From assembly GCA_003152595.1 (NCBI GenBank), contig PMAM01000306.1:21846-30855 (forward strand): a DNA stretch of 9,010 bases, given 5' to 3'. The notes below the pieces were generated by a model. The model saw only the letters and a list, made by a program, of their open reading frames with translations, did not search any database and was not told the DNA's origin. This stretch comes from Acidobacterium sp. (GTDB lineage Bacteria > Acidobacteriota > Terriglobia > Terriglobales > Acidobacteriaceae). Positions 1 to 5,186 of the stretch are shown piece by piece. Position numbers and translations under genes: made by a program. How positions within the stretch are numbered: the stretch's first letter is position 1; every line of letters starts with the position of its first letter.

Positions 1-266
1 AGGTCGCCGTTGCGCAGCCGGCGGTCGGAGGGGATGCCGTGGACGATCTCGTCGTTCACGCTGATACAGCTGATGCCGGGAAACTGGTACACGGTCGTGG
101 GTCCGGAGACGGCGCCGTTCCGGCGCATGACCTCGCCGCCGATTTCGTCGAGCTGCCCGGTGGTGATGCCGGAGCGCGTGGCGGCTTTCATGGTTTCGAG
201 CATGAGGCGGACGATGCGGCCGGATTCACGCATGGCGGCCAGTTCTTCGGGCGTGTGGATGGACAA
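1..266 (-). CDS. map: Type I methionine aminopeptidase, N-terminal part (runs off left edge)
   Basis: This enzyme removes the initiator methionine from nascent proteins in the cytosol. The 88 residues visible begin SIHTPEELAAMRESGRIV after the start and contain GITTGQLDEIGGEVMRRNGA and the segment ISVNDEIVHGIPSDRRLRNGD. These are the N-terminal helix and the N-E-x-V-x-H-G-I-P block typical of bacterial type I MetAP; the His of that block is a conserved active-site residue. The metal ligands lie further downstream, outside the window. I choose TTG at 266-264 as start because AGGGGA (279-274) sits 7 nt upstream and family homology begins right after it. An in-frame GTG at 299-297 would add 11 residues without family resemblance. 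The gene lies about 70 bp downstream of ymdB on the same strand, so co-transcription is plausible. Identification is firm; the start is less certain. Confidence 0.93.
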   Translation of the reverse strand, partial: MSIHTPEELAAMRESGRIVRLMLETMKAATRSGITTGQLDEIGGEVMRRNGAVSGPTTVYQFPGISCISVNDEIVHGIPSDRRLRNGD

Positions 267-288
267 TCGAGTTTCCCCTGTTGATATT

Positions 289-333
289 GTCTCAGGCACT
301 GTGACCAGAGTGAAATGAGATCTTGTGCCAGAC
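289..333. promoter_or_regulatory. Inverted repeat in the ymdB-map gap
   Basis: GTCT (289-292) plus GGCAC (295-299) are complementary to GTGCC plus AGAC (325-333), with a 2-nt bulge and a 25-nt loop. It fills most of the space between the ymdB stop and the map start. It has no T-tract, so it is not a convincing intrinsic terminator. It could be an mRNA stem separating the two cistrons, or chance. Confidence 0.2.
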
Positions 334-335
334 GA

Positions 336-1133
336 CTACTCGCCGAGGAGCAACCGTTCGGCTGAGAGAGCATGGCCGGTCTCGGGGTCGCATTCGATGA
401 GCAGCGCGGCCATGCGCGGGTCACCCCTGGCGGCTTCGAATTTCGACGGCATAGACGTGAGGAACCGCTCGAGGACCATCTCTTTCTCTACACCGATGAT
501 CGAGTCATAGGGACCGCTCATGCCGACGTCGGTCTGATAGGCGGTGCCGCCGGTGAGAACGCGATTGTCGGCGGTGGGGATGTGGGTGTGGGTGCCGATC
601 ACCGCAGTCACGCGGCCATCGAGGTACCAGCCCATTGCGCATTTTTCCGAGGTGGCCTCGGCGTGGAAGTCGACGACGATGACCTTTGCGGTAATTGCAG
701 AGAGCAATTTGTCAGCGGTGCGGAAGGGGTCCTCGTTGTTCGCCATGAAGACGCGGCCCTGAAGCGACAGAACGGCATAAGCCTGGCCCGACGGCAGCGA
801 CCCCTGATAAACGCCATAGCCAGGGGTATTGGGTGCGTAGTTCGCGGGCCGCAGGATACGGCGTGGGCGATCATGGCTGTCGGGCGAGGCGGACTTCAGG
901 TAGTCGATGATCTCCTTCTTGTCCCACACATGGTTTCCAGTCGTGAGGACGTGCGCGCCGAGATCGAAGAGCTCGTCGGCGATGGTGGGCGTAAGACCGA
1001 ATCCGCCGGCGGCGTTTTCTCCGTTGATAATGACGAGGTCAACACCGCGACCAGCGATGACGTGACCGATATGTTCTCGTACGATGCGACGGCCGGCGCT
1101 GCCGAAGACATCGCCGACGAAGAGGATGCGCAT
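336..1133 (-). CDS. ymdB: YmdB family metallophosphoesterase (TIGR00282 type)
   Basis: This is a 265-residue binuclear-metal phosphoesterase. Members hydrolyse 2',3'-cyclic nucleotides in vitro, and in Bacillus subtilis YmdB affects biofilm and motility choice. The metal-binding residues are all visible: D8 in GDVFG, E39 and N40 in INGEN, N67 and H68 in TTGNHVWD, H157 in DFHAEATSEK, and H182/H184 in GTHTH, followed by TDVGMSG at 201-207. Length matches the family (about 260-265 aa) and the protein looks intact and cytosolic. ATG at 1133-1131 is the natural start because MRILFVGD is the canonical N-terminus. No good Shine-Dalgarno is visible; a heptamer repeat array lies immediately upstream instead. 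map follows on the same strand and rrf2 is divergent. The physiological substrate here is unknown. Confidence 0.95.
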   Translation of the reverse strand: MRILFVGDVFGSAGRRIVREHIGHVIAGRGVDLVIINGENAAGGFGLTPTIADELFDLGAHVLTTGNHVWDKKEIIDYLKSASPDSHDRPRRILRPANYAPNTPGYGVYQGSLPSGQAYAVLSLQGRVFMANNEDPFRTADKLLSAITAKVIVVDFHAEATSEKCAMGWYLDGRVTAVIGTHTHIPTADNRVLTGGTAYQTDVGMSGPYDSIIGVEKEMVLERFLTSMPSKFEAARGDPRMAALLIECDPETGHALSAERLLLGE

Positions 1134-1137
1134 GAGG

Positions 1138-1172
1138 TACAGGGTACAGGCTGAAGGGAGCAGGGTACAGAG
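1138..1172 (-). repeat. Degenerate heptamer tandem array, locus 1
   Basis: Read on the minus strand, five consecutive 7-nt units in exact phase fill this stretch (1166-1172, 1159-1165, 1152-1158, 1145-1151, 1138-1144). The consensus is NCCTGYA, with CCCTGTA and GCCTGTA among the units. The array ends 4 nt upstream of the ymdB ATG and occupies the place where its ribosome binding site would be. The same heptamer occurs at 3204-3245. It resembles the short tandemly repeated repetitive sequences known from other bacteria; no function can be read from sequence. Confidence 0.7.
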
Positions 1173-1267
1173 CCGGCGGACCAGGCTCCCATGTCCGCGG
1201 ACGGACAGGCGTTCGGGTTGTTACAGATTTCATGTTGTGCCGAAGAAGCTGTGATAGGTTGGGATGC

Positions 1268-1681
1268 ATGGCCGCAAATACCCGATTCGCAACCGGCGTT
1301 CATGCGCTGGTTCTGCTCGCTGCTGAACCGGATGGACTGCAGACCTCAGAAGAGGTAGCCGGCAAGCTGAACATCAATCCCGTCGTCATTCGACGCGTGT
1401 TTTCGCTGCTGCATCGCGCAGGGCTGCTGCTGAGCCAGAAGGGTCCGCATGGCGGATCGAAGCTGGCGCGTTCGCCCAAGGCGATTACGCTGGCGGACAT
1501 CTACGCGGCTCTGGACGGCGGCGATCTTTTTCACACGGCATCGCTGTCGGCGCAGACCGCGAAGGTGGGCGGGGCACTGAAGAAGGTGTTTGTGAGCGCC
1601 GAGAGCGCGATGCGCGAGGAGCTGGAAAAGACGACGCTGAACGATCTGGCCAAGAAGGCTGGGAAAAAGGGAAAGAAGTAG
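1268..1681 (+). CDS. Rrf2 family transcriptional regulator (no Fe-S cysteines)
   Basis: This is a 137-residue winged helix-turn-helix DNA-binding protein. The start MAANTRFATGVHALVLLAAE, the helix-turn-helix around TSEEVAGKLNINPVVIRRVF and the wing GLLLSQKGPHGGSKLARSP followed by ITLADIYAALDG are standard Rrf2 features. From this start the protein has no cysteine, so the three-Cys cluster of IscR/NsrR-type members is absent; it should sense something other than an Fe-S state, like the cluster-less YwnA-type members. The tail is lysine-rich (KKAGKKGKK). ATG at 1268 is preferred over an in-frame ATG at 1232 because homology begins there and AGG lies at 1256-1258. It is divergent from ymdB and converges on the MATE gene with a 15-bp gap. 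Its target is unknown; autoregulation or control of the neighbours is only a guess. Confidence 0.9.
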   Translation: MAANTRFATGVHALVLLAAEPDGLQTSEEVAGKLNINPVVIRRVFSLLHRAGLLLSQKGPHGGSKLARSPKAITLADIYAALDGGDLFHTASLSAQTAKVGGALKKVFVSAESAMREELEKTTLNDLAKKAGKKGKK

Positions 1682-1696
1682 GGCCGGGCCGGCACT

Positions 1697-3142
1697 TCAA
1701 CTTCTGTGCCCTGCTTGGACGACCAGCGACCTCCCTGAATCCGCTATCCATCTTGCACTCAACACGACCGCAATCAAAATTAGAGACACGGTGAGTCCGG
1801 TCCACAACCCGGAGAGTCCCCAGTGCAGGCGGAAGCAGAGCAGCGCCCCAAACGGCAGTCCAAGGATCCAGTAGCCCGCGAAATTCATGAGCATGGGGAA
1901 GCGCGTTTCGCCGAGCCCGCGGAGCGCTCCGGTGGAGACGGTCTGAATCCCATCGAAGATCTGAAATCCTGCAACAATCGCCAGGATGTGCGCGCCCAGG
2001 GCGACGACACTCCGGTCGCGCGTCCAGATATGGATGATCGGCGCGGGAACCACAAGGAAGAGCACCGCCATGAGCGCCATAAATCCTGCGCCCAGGCCGA
2101 TGGCGAGCAGGCCAGCACGGCGCGCGCGGGCGGGATTGCCGGCTCCGATGGCATGGCCGACGGCGACCGCGGCTGCCGCAGAAATTCCCAGCGGAACCAT
2201 ATAGGTGTAGGCCGCGCAGCTCAGGACAATTTCGTGCGTGGCGAGCGCGATGGGCGTGAGGTGCGACGCCATGACGGTCGCCGCGCCGAAAGCGGCGACT
2301 TCGAGCACCACCTGCGAGGCGGCGGGCAGGCCGAGTTGCAGCAGAGCGCGAATGCGGATCCAGTCCGGCCTTGGCCAGCGCGCGAACAGAGGATGGCCGC
2401 GGCCATTTTCATGGGCCCACGCGGCGTAGACCAGCACGGCAGCCATGTAGATGCGGGCGAAGACCGTCGAAAGCGCGGAGCCAGCGACGCCGAGGGCAGG
2501 GAAGCCGAAGTGGCCGTAGATGAAGATCCAGTTGAAGACGAGGTTGACGAGGTTCGCGCTGACCAGCGCGAAGGTGACGGGCCGCACGCGCGCGACGCCC
2601 TGGAGGTAGCGGCGGAATCCACCGTAGACGAGCAGCGGGAAGGTTCCCCAGTTGAGGATGGAGACGTAGGAGCGCGTGAGCGTGGCGACGGTGGGATCGA
2701 CGCCGCGGCCGGTGAAGATGCGCTCGGCCGCGAGCATCGCGATCATCAGCACGGGAGTGAAGGCCAGCGCGATGTAGATGGCCTGAGCGAGGGAGCGGTG
2801 GCAGTCGTCGAAGCGGCCCGCGCCCCACGACTGCGAGACCAGCGTGTCGAGGCCGAGCAGCACGCCGATGCCGAACAGAGAGGGCGCGTAGTAGATGGCG
2901 TTGCCCAGGCCCACGGCGCCGATGGCATCGGGTCCGAGGCGGCCGACCATGATGAGGTCGACGATGGTCATCGTCATCCAGCCGAGTTCGGAGAGAACGA
3001 CGGGGATGGCGAGCGCGAGCAGGGCGCGGAATTCTTCGCCGAGATGCGGCGGGCGCACATGCCGCTCGAAGACCTCGACCTGGGGCGAGGCGCCGTTGCT
3101 CGTCCGGCTTTCCGGGTCCTCGATTTGGCCTTCGGCAGACAT
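1697..3142 (-). CDS. MATE family (NorM-like) multidrug/Na+ antiporter
   Basis: This is a 481-residue inner-membrane efflux transporter of the usual family length, with about 12 predicted membrane helices. Hallmarks are the first-helix region LALAIPVVLSELGWMTMTIVD (43-62, partly quoted), the loop DLIMVGRLGPDAIGAVGLG (62-80), and GLDTLVSQSWGAGR (97-110). The corresponding second-half repeat includes GHAIGAGN and later STGALRGLGETRFP. The N-terminal 35 residues are hydrophilic and variable. MATE proteins export cationic drugs and metabolites in exchange for Na+ or H+; the substrate here is unknown. No Shine-Dalgarno precedes ATG 3142, but TACAAT at 3170-3165 on the minus strand is a plausible -10 box, giving a very short leader. 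The gene faces the Rrf2 regulator tail to tail and is divergent from tRNA-Ser. Confidence 0.95.
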   Translation of the reverse strand: MSAEGQIEDPESRTSNGASPQVEVFERHVRPPHLGEEFRALLALAIPVVLSELGWMTMTIVDLIMVGRLGPDAIGAVGLGNAIYYAPSLFGIGVLLGLDTLVSQSWGAGRFDDCHRSLAQAIYIALAFTPVLMIAMLAAERIFTGRGVDPTVATLTRSYVSILNWGTFPLLVYGGFRRYLQGVARVRPVTFALVSANLVNLVFNWIFIYGHFGFPALGVAGSALSTVFARIYMAAVLVYAAWAHENGRGHPLFARWPRPDWIRIRALLQLGLPAASQVVLEVAAFGAATVMASHLTPIALATHEIVLSCAAYTYMVPLGISAAAAVAVGHAIGAGNPARARRAGLLAIGLGAGFMALMAVLFLVVPAPIIHIWTRDRSVVALGAHILAIVAGFQIFDGIQTVSTGALRGLGETRFPMLMNFAGYWILGLPFGALLCFRLHWGLSGLWTGLTVSLILIAVVLSARWIADSGRSLVVQAGHRS

Positions 3143-3203
3143 AAAGGGAGACGGGGGCTCGCCTATTGTAGACGGGCCTCACCCCCGGGCCGGCGCGTCT
3201 CCG

Positions 3204-3245
3204 CTCTGCTCCCTGCGCCCTGCAACCTGTAACCTGCAACCTGTA
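3204..3245 (+). repeat. Degenerate heptamer tandem array, locus 2
   Basis: Six in-phase 7-nt units begin at 3204, 3211, 3218, 3225, 3232 and 3239. The last four read CCCTGCA, ACCTGTA, ACCTGCA, ACCTGTA. This is the same NCCTGYA motif as at 1138-1172, here on the plus strand. It lies between the MATE start and tRNA-Ser, ending 70 nt upstream of the tRNA, where the -35 element of the tRNA promoter might otherwise be expected. Confidence 0.75.
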
Positions 3246-3284
3246 CGCTGGGTGTTAGATTAGAGGGAGCGTGCAAGGCGCGAC

Positions 3285-3307
3285 CGGCGCGGTGAACGAC
3301 TGCGCCG
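3285..3307 (+). promoter_or_regulatory. Hairpin in the tRNA-Ser leader
   Basis: CGGCGC (3285-3290) pairs with GCGCCG (3302-3307) around an 11-nt loop, 7 nt before the mature tRNA 5' end. TAGATT at 3256-3261 is a possible -10 box for the tRNA transcript; no matching -35 box is evident. The stem may form in the precursor near the RNase P cleavage site, but a 6-bp GC stem in GC-rich DNA may also be chance. Confidence 0.3.
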
Positions 3308-3314
3308 AGGATGC

Positions 3315-3404
3315 GGAGAGATGGCCGAGTGGCTGAAGGCGCACGCTTGGAAAGCGTGTATGCTCGAAAGGGCATCCAGGGTTCGAATCCCTGTCTCTCC
3401 GCCA
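3315..3404 (+). tRNA. tRNA-Ser(GGA)
   Basis: This is a complete class II tRNA with encoded CCA. The acceptor stem GGAGAGA (3315-3321) pairs with TCTCTCC (3394-3400), followed by discriminator G3401 and CCA 3402-3404. The anticodon stem is CACGC/GCGTG (3342-3346/3354-3358) around the loop TTGGAAA, giving anticodon GGA at 3349-3351, which reads UCC/UCU serine codons. The long variable arm (about 3359-3376, with a GC-rich stem) fits tRNA-Ser. The T arm is CAGGG-TTCGAAT-CCCTG (3377-3393). Its 3' end is duplicated at 6516-6534, so it appears to have served as an integration site and has been kept intact. No terminator is seen just downstream, as expected if the native one was displaced. Confidence 0.97.
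3384..3404 (+). repeat. Putative attachment site, left copy (tRNA-Ser 3' end)
   Basis: The last 21 nt of the tRNA gene (T loop through CCA) recur as a direct repeat at 6516-6534. Fourteen bases, CGAATCCCTGTCTC, are identical, then the tRNA copy has an extra TC, then both continue CGCCA. Tyrosine integrases characteristically use tRNA 3' ends and leave this kind of duplication. Confidence 0.75.
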
Positions 3405-3462
3405 TATACTTTGTTATCAGTAGTTTAGCTCTTATTTCCCACCTTACGGACCTGAACAAACC

Positions 3463-3612
3463 TTACAACTGCACACTTTTGGGCCGGATCAGGACTGCCG
3501 CGTCGGGGTTCTCTTCGAGGATGAACGCTGCCTCGTCAAGTGTTTCAACGATGGTGGGTTCAGCGTTTGCGCTGGTGCTGGCAGAGAGTGGTGCAGACGT
3601 GCTCGTGCTCAT
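3463..3612 (-). CDS. Small hypothetical protein, 49 aa
   Basis: This short reading frame starts ATG 3612-3610 with GGAG (3621-3618) spaced 5 nt upstream, and ends with TAA at 3465-3463. It encodes a Ser/Thr/Ala-rich N-terminus (MSTSTSAPLSASTSANAEPT) and an acidic C-terminal half containing VETLDEAAFILEENPDAAVL. There is no signal peptide, membrane segment or recognisable domain. The good ribosome binding site and acidic composition favour a real gene. It is the first frame inside the island, reading toward the tRNA. I do not recognise the family. Confidence 0.45.
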   Translation of the reverse strand: MSTSTSAPLSASTSANAEPTIVETLDEAAFILEENPDAAVLIRPKSVQL

Positions 3613-3754
3613 TCGTTCTCCGCTCTGAATTTGTAACTGCTATGGGCACATATCAGCGCGGGGAATCCGCAAAGTCACTCCCACAATCGGCGACGAAGAG
3701 AAGGAGGCCGCATGGATCATGCGACTCTGGGTCATAGCCGGTGGTGGACTACTT

Positions 3755-3964
3755 TCAATCTCTGCGCAGGATCAGGCCGAACGCCAGGGACACTACTCCG
3801 ACCACGATCTCGATCTGGTTATTGAGGGACCATCCGAGCGAACCAGACAGCCCACCATTGGGGTAGCGGAGTAAGTCGGGAGAGAAACTCCCTCCAAATC
3901 CGGAAATGCCGAAAGCTGCTAATCCGCTGCCAAATACGATGAGGAAATTCGCCATCTTTTTCAT
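3755..3964 (-). CDS. Small membrane protein, 69 aa, unknown function
   Basis: The frame starts MKKMANFLIVFGSGLAAFGI and ends VVGVVSLAFGLILRRD. It has two hydrophobic segments (about residues 5-22 and 51-66) around a Gly/Ser/Asn-rich loop, with positive charges at both ends, consistent with a two-pass inner-membrane protein. ATG 3964 lacks a strong Shine-Dalgarno; the ATG three codons later is an alternative. A 51-codon frame with a strong AAGGAGG overlaps it on the opposite strand (3719-3874), and both are unlikely to be genes. I prefer this one because of its coherent membrane-protein composition. The family is not recognised. Confidence 0.5.
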   Translation of the reverse strand: MKKMANFLIVFGSGLAAFGISGFGGSFSPDLLRYPNGGLSGSLGWSLNNQIEIVVGVVSLAFGLILRRD

Positions 3965-3992
3965 GAAGGTATAACCGAGGCGGGTTTTAGGA

Positions 3993-4028
3993 CCGCATAC
4001 TCATTGGGTGTTTCCTTTGAGTGTGCGG
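3993..4028. promoter_or_regulatory. 11-bp inverted repeat upstream of the small membrane protein
   Basis: CCGCATACTCA (3993-4003) and TGAGTGTGCGG (4018-4028) flank a 14-nt loop. As plus-strand RNA all 11 pairs form, with one G-U; as minus-strand RNA there is one A-C mismatch. It lies about 30 nt upstream of the 69-aa gene start. It could be an operator, or a plus-strand RNA hairpin without an obvious T-tract. Confidence 0.4.
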
Positions 4029-4245
4029 CCCCTTAACGACGGGTTCCAGTCAATCCCGTGATCATCGGAACGACCTTCCCTACGAACGAGTTTGTCAGAT
4101 GGTCCCTCTGATGCAAATCCCTCACCTTTTTTAGCGTGGAGGGTACCACGTTTAGGACTTGCAACAGGACAGCGGATGCATCGTTCATGACCAATGGCAG
4201 GTAGCAAATGCCGTAGCTCGCCGGCGGCTCACTAATTCCCGTTCG
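4029..4245. other. Intergenic island DNA without a supported gene
   Basis: I see no convincing gene here. A 68-codon minus-strand frame (4207-4001) contains a CIRC motif but has no ribosome binding site, domain or consistent composition. Nothing else structured stands out. Confidence 0.4.
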
Positions 4246-4313
4246 CTATCCGCACACCTGACTGCGGGATTCTTTCACGAGGAAAAAGGCTAGCTTTTTC
4301 AAGGTTCACCTCC
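4246..4313 (-). pseudogene. Possible decapitated secreted-protein start (strong RBS, 18 codons)
   Basis: GGAGGTGA (4313-4306) precedes TTG 4302-4300 at ideal spacing. The frame reads (M)KKLAFFLVKESRSQVCG and then stops at TAG 4248-4246. The first nine residues look like the positive and hydrophobic beginning of a signal peptide, which then breaks off. The hairpin GAAAAAG/CTTTTTC (4282-4288/4294-4300) lies inside. It may be the 5' scrap of an exported-protein gene, fitting the other gene scraps in this island, or a leader peptide; chance is also possible. Confidence 0.25.
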
Positions 4314-4479
4314 AACCGGGAAATATCCCTCGGCAACATTCTACTCCGGTTTGGACCGCTGCCAGTTCCTGGTGAGATACCAACTCTGTCGAAAGTGATT
4401 GGTGACGTTGCCGTCGTGCAGGCCGCGCGCCTTCCACTTTGTCTCCCGCTCTTGGCAGGGTCCCAGAGATGGGAGCGCC
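4314..4479. other. Non-coding stretch downstream of the antitoxin
   Basis: No supported gene, repeat or terminator is visible in this stretch, which follows the antitoxin stop on the minus strand. Minus- and plus-strand frames crossing it lack ribosome binding sites and domain resemblance. Confidence 0.35.
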
Positions 4480-4821
4480 CTATGCGTGCACCGATTCTCT
4501 GGCTGTGCGCTTCGCTGATTTTCGGGTCGCACTGGCCGGTGGATGCAGTTCGATGCTGCTCTGCATCCGGAGCCGGTCCGCGTAGGTCAGGAGCTTTTCG
4601 ATGCTCACCTTACTGATCCTGCCATGCAGGAGATTGCTGACGTTCGGCTGATACTCGTCCAGCACATCGATAAGCTGCCGCTGCGTAAAGCCGCGCCGGT
4701 CGATTTCGGCAAGGATTGCCTCCAGGATCGAGGCCTTGATCTTCAGAGCCGACGCTTCGGACCTGGAGAACCCCAGGTCGTCCAGAACATCTCCAGTGGT
4801 GATGTGACTTGATCTAATCAT
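4480..4821 (-). CDS. HigA-like XRE/HTH antitoxin
   Basis: This is a 113-residue DNA-binding antitoxin of the HTH_37/HigA-like group. The segment GDVLDDLGFSRSEASALKIK (10-29) leads into SILEAILAEIDRRGFTQRQL. The helix-turn-helix has its first helix around FTQRQLIDVL (45-54) and its recognition helix around QPNVSNLLHGR (58-68), followed by the typical SKVSIEKLLTYADRL. The C-terminus is a basic tail (RKSAKRTARES). Such proteins bind and neutralise a RelE/HigB-type mRNA-cleaving toxin and repress their own operon. ATG 4821 is supported by a GGAG located in the loop of an inverted repeat at 4825-4844. Its partner lies immediately upstream (stop 37 bp before) but lacks its N-terminal part, so this antitoxin appears intact but orphaned. 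Confidence 0.85.
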   Translation of the reverse strand: MIRSSHITTGDVLDDLGFSRSEASALKIKASILEAILAEIDRRGFTQRQLIDVLDEYQPNVSNLLHGRISKVSIEKLLTYADRLRMQSSIELHPPASATRKSAKRTARESVHA

Positions 4822-4824
4822 TGT

Positions 4825-4844
4825 TTGACCACTCCATTGGTCAA
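4825..4844. promoter_or_regulatory. Inverted repeat before the antitoxin (operator or RBS hairpin)
   Basis: TTGACCA (4825-4831) and TGGTCAA (4838-4844) are perfect 7-bp arms around a 6-nt loop. On the minus strand the loop reads ATGGAG, so the antitoxin's Shine-Dalgarno sits exactly in the loop, with the ATG 3 nt past the stem. It may be the operator for the HigA-like repressor, an mRNA hairpin presenting the ribosome binding site, or both. Confidence 0.5.
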
Positions 4845-4857
4845 TGGGCTCGCTGTC

Positions 4858-5061
4858 TTACCCGCCCAGCAATTTCCTCCGGACTTCCTTTAACCGCTCC
4901 CTGGCCACTTCCAGATCGCGCCGGTCAGTTTTTCTGCTGTGCTTTTCAAAGCAATGCAGGACGTGGAGGGTATCCCCGATCTTTGTCAGGTAGATCAGCC
5001 GATACCACGTCCGTTCGTCACCATCCTTCAATTCCCATACCCCTTTGCCGACCGAGGTCAT
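4858..5061 (-). pseudogene. HigB/Gp49-like (RelE superfamily) toxin, 5'-truncated
   Basis: Sixty-seven codons from ATG 5061 encode MTSVGKGVWELKDGDERTWY, then RLIYLTKIGDTLHVLHCFEK and HSRKTDRRDLEVARERLKEV. This is the C-terminal two thirds of a phage-derived Gp49-like/HigB toxin: the G-V-x-E, Y-R-x-I-Y, VLHCFEKHSRKT and D-x-x-x-A-x-x-R-L positions fit the family. Complete members are about 100-110 residues and start with a strand-helix region that is missing here. The frame remains open upstream of 5061, but the encoded residues are unlike the family and coincide with a scrap of another gene. The upstream promoter and start are therefore lost and the toxin is probably inactive. In a normal higBA order the toxin comes first and the antitoxin follows, as here. 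Confidence 0.75.
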
Positions 5062-5077
5062 CGAACGGTGAGCGCAC

Positions 5078-5185
5078 CGGGGCGACCTTGCCGGCTGGAT
5101 CGGTGACGACGCCGGCAATCGAGCCGCTATCCAGCTGAGCGCGGGCCGGCAGGGCCAGTCCGGTAAATTCGGCTGCCAGAAGCCA
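5078..5185 (-). pseudogene. 5' scrap of an Oar-like TonB-dependent receptor (signal peptide plus start of plug-side domain)
   Basis: Read on the minus strand, the fragment gives WLLAAEFTGLALPARAQ followed by LDSGSIAGVVTDPAGKVAP. The first part resembles the hydrophobic core and Ala-x-Ala cleavage region of a signal peptide. The second is the beginning of the carboxypeptidase-regulatory-like domain that opens acidobacterial Oar-like outer-membrane receptors. Those proteins are about 1000 residues long; only about 36 codons remain. The fragment then runs directly into the toxin remnant in another frame (continuing VRSPFDDLGR), which has no relation to the receptor family. Boundaries are estimated from where resemblance stops. 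Confidence 0.6.
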
Positions 5186-5186
5186 C

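Noticed and set aside
372..1154. 260-codon plus-strand frame antisense to ymdB
   Set aside because: No ribosome binding site or family resemblance, while the minus strand encodes a complete YmdB with all metal ligands.
1691..1710. GGCAC/GTGCC hairpin between the convergent rrf2 and MATE genes, considered as a bidirectional terminator
   Set aside because: Only 5 bp, a 10-nt loop, overlaps the MATE stop and has no T-tract on either side.
1823..3232. 469-codon open frame on the plus strand antisense to the MATE gene
   Set aside because: Its product is a low-complexity Arg/Glu/Asp/Gly/His-rich string with no domain; it is a typical GC-rich shadow of the well-supported transporter on the other strand.
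4001..4207. 68-codon minus-strand frame with a CIRC motif
   Set aside because: No ribosome binding site, mixed composition, and it ends inside a hairpin; no support as a gene.
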